DNA from: an archaeon
GTDB lineage: Archaea; Nanobdellota; Nanobdellia; Woesearchaeales; GW2011-AR9
DNA: 7,982 bases
Reading direction: 5' to 3'
NCBI GenBank assembly: GCA_023266155.1
Contig: JAHFRS010000050.1
Span: 1 to 7,982, forward strand
A program made the translations under genes and the position numbers. Every line of letters begins with the position of its first letter. Position 1 is the stretch's first letter. The notes under the pieces were generated by a model. That model was not told the origin of the DNA. It saw only the letters and a list, made by a program, of their open reading frames with translations, and searched no databases. Below, piece after piece: positions 5,479-7,982 of the stretch.

Positions 5479-5808
5479 ATGACTGTAAAACATCAACCGT
5501 TAACCCGCCGAGAATTGCTCCTGGAAGTATTGGTGTTGGGCGAACAGATTCCCCAAGAAATGCCGGCAGACCAAATGCTGGACGCGATTGCCCAGAAAGC
5601 AGGAATACCGCTTGAGCAATTATTCATCGCCAGTACGGATAAGCGGATACAACATCTTCGTCATGTAGCGTGTTATCGGCTGCGGGAGGATTACGGCTGG
5701 AACTATCCTGAAATTGCGCAGAAGATGGGATATAAATATGTAGATATGGTGCGGACGGCGTATATGAAGATGAGAGGAGCGTATGAGAGACGGTATGGGC
5801 GTCGTTGA
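5479..5808 (+). CDS. Small DNA-binding protein resembling DnaA domain IV
   Basis: A 109-residue protein whose second half resembles the C-terminal helix-turn-helix domain IV of bacterial DnaA (Trp-repressor superfamily). Residues 31-45 (DQMLDAIAQKAGIPL) match the opening helix of that domain, followed by EQLFIASTDKRIQHLRHVACYRLRE (as a landmark, 46-70), like the helix ending in the R-x-x-A-x-Y-L-x-R pattern, and then YPEIAQKMGYKYVDMVRTAYMKM (75-97), the two-helix DNA-reading unit. The usual DHST signature that reads DnaA boxes is replaced by KYVDM, so target sequence or function must differ. There is no AAA+ ATPase part, so it is not an initiator. A sequence-specific DNA-binding regulator is likely (inference). 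The tail is basic (RRYGRR). An alternative GTG start at 5452 would give 118 residues. It ends the transcript with its 140-residue partner. Confidence 0.7.
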   Translation: MTVKHQPLTRRELLLEVLVLGEQIPQEMPADQMLDAIAQKAGIPLEQLFIASTDKRIQHLRHVACYRLREDYGWNYPEIAQKMGYKYVDMVRTAYMKMRGAYERRYGRR

Positions 5809-5810
5809 AT

Positions 5811-5837
5811 ACTTTGTTTCGTATTTGTTTCTATTCA
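5811..5837 (+). terminator. T-rich tract after the DnaA-IV-like gene
   Basis: A pyrimidine-rich stretch with several T3-runs begins a few bases past the stop at 5808, as expected for archaeal U-tract termination. No strong hairpin precedes it. Confidence 0.35.
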
Positions 5838-5883
5838 CAAAATCAGGCAGTATTGCCCACAACATCTATTTTCCAACGATAGC

Positions 5884-5900
5884 TTTTTAAACTATATATA
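5884..5900 (+). promoter_or_regulatory. TATA region of the phosphoesterase-glycosidase gene
   Basis: TTTTTAAACTATATATA ends 13 bases before ATG 5914; its TTTAAACTA part is centred about 25 bases upstream. Transcription probably starts at or near the ATG. No clear Shine-Dalgarno is visible in the short gap. Confidence 0.55.
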
Positions 5901-5913
5901 GTCCTGTGTAGAG

Positions 5914-7982
5914 ATGAAACGATTTGTAGGGATAATTATTGTTTTGGCGGTGCTGGCAGTAGCTCTTACCGGCAGTCTGGCGTTCCTGTTCTTTTCACCA
6001 CAGAATTCTGAAACTCTTGGACAAACAGAATATTCTTCTGTTGTTCAAGTCAACAATGATGCTCACCTCACTTCTTATTTTGCAGCGACAATCGCCACGC
6101 CAATCGCAACGTTGACATCAGGAGATGACTCCGTTGAGCTGAATTATCCTGAAAAAAATGATCTTTCATTTATGATACCACCCCCAGCTCATCATTTTGG
6201 CGGAAGTTCTCGTCCACAAGAAACAATGGAGTTTCCATCGAATGACAGACGTGCTGGAGAAAATAACAATAATGGAAATGGAAATAATGGTGACGGTGGT
6301 CAAGGCAATGGCGGTGGCGGAAATAACAATAACGGAGGCGGCAACGGTAGTGGAAATGGCGGCAATGGACAAGGGAATAATGACACGGGAACATTACTGT
6401 TCACCCCACCAAATTATAAAGTAGCGTTTATCGGCGACTCCGCGAATGGAGAGAATTTCCGGCGAGTTCTACAATTAATACGCAATGAGCAAACAGACGT
6501 AGTGTTACATCAAGGTGATTTGGGGTATGATGAAAGTCCTCAATCTTGGATAACAGTCGTGAACAGTGTGCTGGGAGTAGATTATCCTTATTTCTTTTCC
6601 ATTGGCAACCATGATGAAAACAACTGGCTGGAACCCAATGGGTATCGAGATATCTTACAACTGCGGCTTGACGCAGCAGGAGTTCACTATCAGGGAAATG
6701 CCAATCAACTCGGCGCACGAACAACGATACAGTACAATGGATTGACGATAGTCCTGTCTGGACCGGGAATTGATGAACGTATCGCGGGACAAAATCCTTC
6801 CTCTTTTATTGATGAGCAGTTAAATAACAGTTCCTCATTATGGAACATCTGCAGCTGGCATAAGAATATGCGAGCGATGCAAGTCGGTGGAAAGAGTGAC
6901 GAAACAGGATGGGAAGTCTATGAAACCTGTCGGGAGCATGGCGCGATTATTGCCACAGCCCACGAGCACAGTTATGGCCGAACACAGGTGTTGAGCGACA
7001 TGAGCCAGCAGGTCATTGCTGATGATGTTTCACCGTATATCATCCAACCGGGACAGACTTTTGCCTTCCATAGCGGGTTAGGTGGGCAATCCATTCGCAA
7101 CCAACGCTCAGACATTGATCAATTACCTTACTTTGCCCGTGTTTATACCACCAATCAACATGCCAATTATGGAGCTCTCTTCATTGAATTTAATGTTGAC
7201 GGCGATCCGCGAAAAGCGCACGGATACTTCAAGAATATTGACAATGTCATCGTTGACGAATTTGAGTTGCATAACGAGACTCTCAATCCCGAGACGGGAA
7301 ACCATGATGAATTAGTGGGATTCGTGACTAGTAATGGACAGGAATTGCAATTAAATGGCGAACCGTACCGCTTTATCGGCACCAATGTCTATGGAGCGGC
7401 AAACAGCACCATCTATGCCTGTGGCCCGGCAGCACATCATGGCGACAATCCAGATGAATACCTCCAAGCAATGTTTTCCATATTGAGTGATAATGGCGTG
7501 AACGCCGTCCGCTTCTGGGCATTTCAGAGTTTCACCAATGGAGGAACTGATTTTTCTTCATTTGATCGAGTCATTCGATATGCCCGACAGTATCATGTAA
7601 AACTCATTCCTGTCTTTGAAAATCATTGGATTGATTGTTCTGAAGGCGGCGAGAAACCGAGTTCCTGGTATGTTGACGGTTATCGTCATCCGTATGGAAA
7701 TTATGCTCTTTCCTATCGCGACTATGTGCAGCAAGTGGTAGAACATTATAAAGAGGAACCAACTATTTTAATGTGGCAGATGATGAATGAAGCAGAAAGC
7801 AGTGATACGGAAGGATTGTATAATTTTGCCACTGATATTTCAGGGTTAATTCATGCCATCGATATCCATCATCTGGTAAGTTTAGGCACGTTAGGAACAG
7901 GACAGGCGGGAACAGCAAATGAAAATTATGTTCGTTTGCATCGTCTTTCCACGATTGATGTGGTGGAAGCACATGATTATGG
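5914..7982 (+). CDS. Exported metallophosphoesterase-GH5 glycosidase fusion (3' end cut)
   Basis: An open frame of 689 codons that leaves the window without a stop, so the C-terminus is unknown. Residues 1-28 are KRF plus a long hydrophobic stretch, a signal peptide or membrane anchor. Residues 114-158 are Asn/Gly low complexity, a flexible linker. Residues about 167-455 are a calcineurin-like phosphoesterase of purple-acid-phosphatase type with all ligands: IGD175, GD202LGY205, GN232HD, WH316 and AH350EH352SYGRT; Tyr205 is the ligand typical of purple phosphatases. Residues about 462-689 are a GH5-like barrel (clan GH-A): strand 1 FIGTNVYG (487-494), VRFWAF (532-537), IPVFENHW (565-572), MWQMMNEAE with acid/base Glu626 after Asn625, and AHDYG with His687 and Tyr689; the nucleophile Glu would lie past the edge. 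Cys503 and Cys575 may pair outside the cell. The glycosidase part is closest in feel to beta-mannanases (COG3934). Expected role: dephosphorylating and cleaving an external polysaccharide or glycan. Substrate is unknown. Confidence 0.9.
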   Translation, partial: MKRFVGIIIVLAVLAVALTGSLAFLFFSPQNSETLGQTEYSSVVQVNNDAHLTSYFAATIATPIATLTSGDDSVELNYPEKNDLSFMIPPPAHHFGGSSRPQETMEFPSNDRRAGENNNNGNGNNGDGGQGNGGGGNNNNGGGNGSGNGGNGQGNNDTGTLLFTPPNYKVAFIGDSANGENFRRVLQLIRNEQTDVVLHQGDLGYDESPQSWITVVNSVLGVDYPYFFSIGNHDENNWLEPNGYRDILQLRLDAAGVHYQGNANQLGARTTIQYNGLTIVLSGPGIDERIAGQNPSSFIDEQLNNSSSLWNICSWHKNMRAMQVGGKSDETGWEVYETCREHGAIIATAHEHSYGRTQVLSDMSQQVIADDVSPYIIQPGQTFAFHSGLGGQSIRNQRSDIDQLPYFARVYTTNQHANYGALFIEFNVDGDPRKAHGYFKNIDNVIVDEFELHNETLNPETGNHDELVGFVTSNGQELQLNGEPYRFIGTNVYGAANSTIYACGPAAHHGDNPDEYLQAMFSILSDNGVNAVRFWAFQSFTNGGTDFSSFDRVIRYARQYHVKLIPVFENHWIDCSEGGEKPSSWYVDGYRHPYGNYALSYRDYVQQVVEHYKEEPTILMWQMMNEAESSDTEGLYNFATDISGLIHAIDIHHLVSLGTLGTGQAGTANENYVRLHRLSTIDVVEAHDY
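6253..6387 (+). repeat. Asn/Gly-coding low-complexity repeat (linker)
   Basis: About 45 codons rich in AAT/AAC and GGN, in short imperfect copies. For example, AATAACAATAATGGA and AATAACAATAACGGA recur about 60 bases apart. Such tracts expand and contract by slippage in steps that keep the frame. The encoded segment is likely an extended spacer between the anchor and the phosphoesterase. Antisense readings of this tract give artificial His/Ile-rich open frames. Confidence 0.75.

Noticed and set aside
5479..5808. Replication initiator DnaA or an origin
   Set aside because: Only a domain-IV-like fold is present, with no ATPase motifs and no cluster of DnaA boxes in the window.
6166..6424. Overlapping His/Ile/Val-rich frames on both strands
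   Set aside because: They arise from other-frame reading of the Asn/Gly repeat inside the phosphoesterase-glycosidase gene.
6430..6450. Loss of the first phosphoesterase motif (GDS in place of DxH)
   Set aside because: Purple acid phosphatases do not need the His of DxH there; with Tyr205 in the second motif the ligand set is complete.
1..7982. CRISPR array, insertion sequence, tRNA or rRNA
   Set aside because: No regularly spaced repeats, transposase motifs, terminal inverted repeats or cloverleaf patterns were seen on either strand.

Overview
The window looks archaeal, most likely from an uncultivated lineage, perhaps DPANN/Woesearchaeota-like (this placement is inference). The supporting signs are AT-rich TATA-like boxes about 22-33 bases upstream of many start codons, which fits leaderless or short-leader transcripts; a VapB antitoxin of the mainly archaeal DUF217/COG1753 type; a signal peptidase with a Ser-His-Asp arrangement (archaeal/ER type) instead of the bacterial Ser-Lys dyad; and a radical SAM protein resembling archaeal COG2100. 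Gene density is high. I see no rRNA, tRNA, insertion sequence or CRISPR array.

Layout. Positions 42-3653 hold five minus-strand genes: two small unknown genes that nearly abut (42-476 and 479-811), a 217-residue unknown (1092-1745), a radical SAM enzyme with a C-terminal TRAM-like tail (1805-3025), and a 165-residue helical unknown (3156-3653). The gap at 812-1091 carries a frameshifted fragment resembling the start of the 42-476 gene, and a hairpin. A divergent promoter region (3654-3732) then drives a plus-strand vapBC toxin-antitoxin operon (3733-4355), with an 18-bp perfect palindrome over the start site. A single-pass S26 signal peptidase (4411-4899, minus) converges on vapBC. On the plus strand follows a two-gene unit (5046-5808): an unknown 140-residue protein, then a small protein resembling the DNA-binding domain IV of DnaA.

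The most striking gene starts at 5914 and runs off the window end with no stop codon. It encodes at least 689 residues: an N-terminal membrane anchor or signal peptide, an Asn/Gly-rich low-complexity linker, a complete purple-acid-phosphatase-like metallophosphoesterase domain with all its metal ligands, and then a GH5-like (clan GH-A) glycoside hydrolase domain cut off by the window edge. I interpret it as an extracytoplasmic two-enzyme protein that may remove phosphate and cleave beta-linked glycan on the same polymer. The nearby signal peptidase is a plausible, unproven processing partner.

The unknown genes on the left show no recognisable shared pathway. The best-supported functional units are the vapBC operon with its operator, the coupled pair at 5046-5808, and the bifunctional secreted enzyme.
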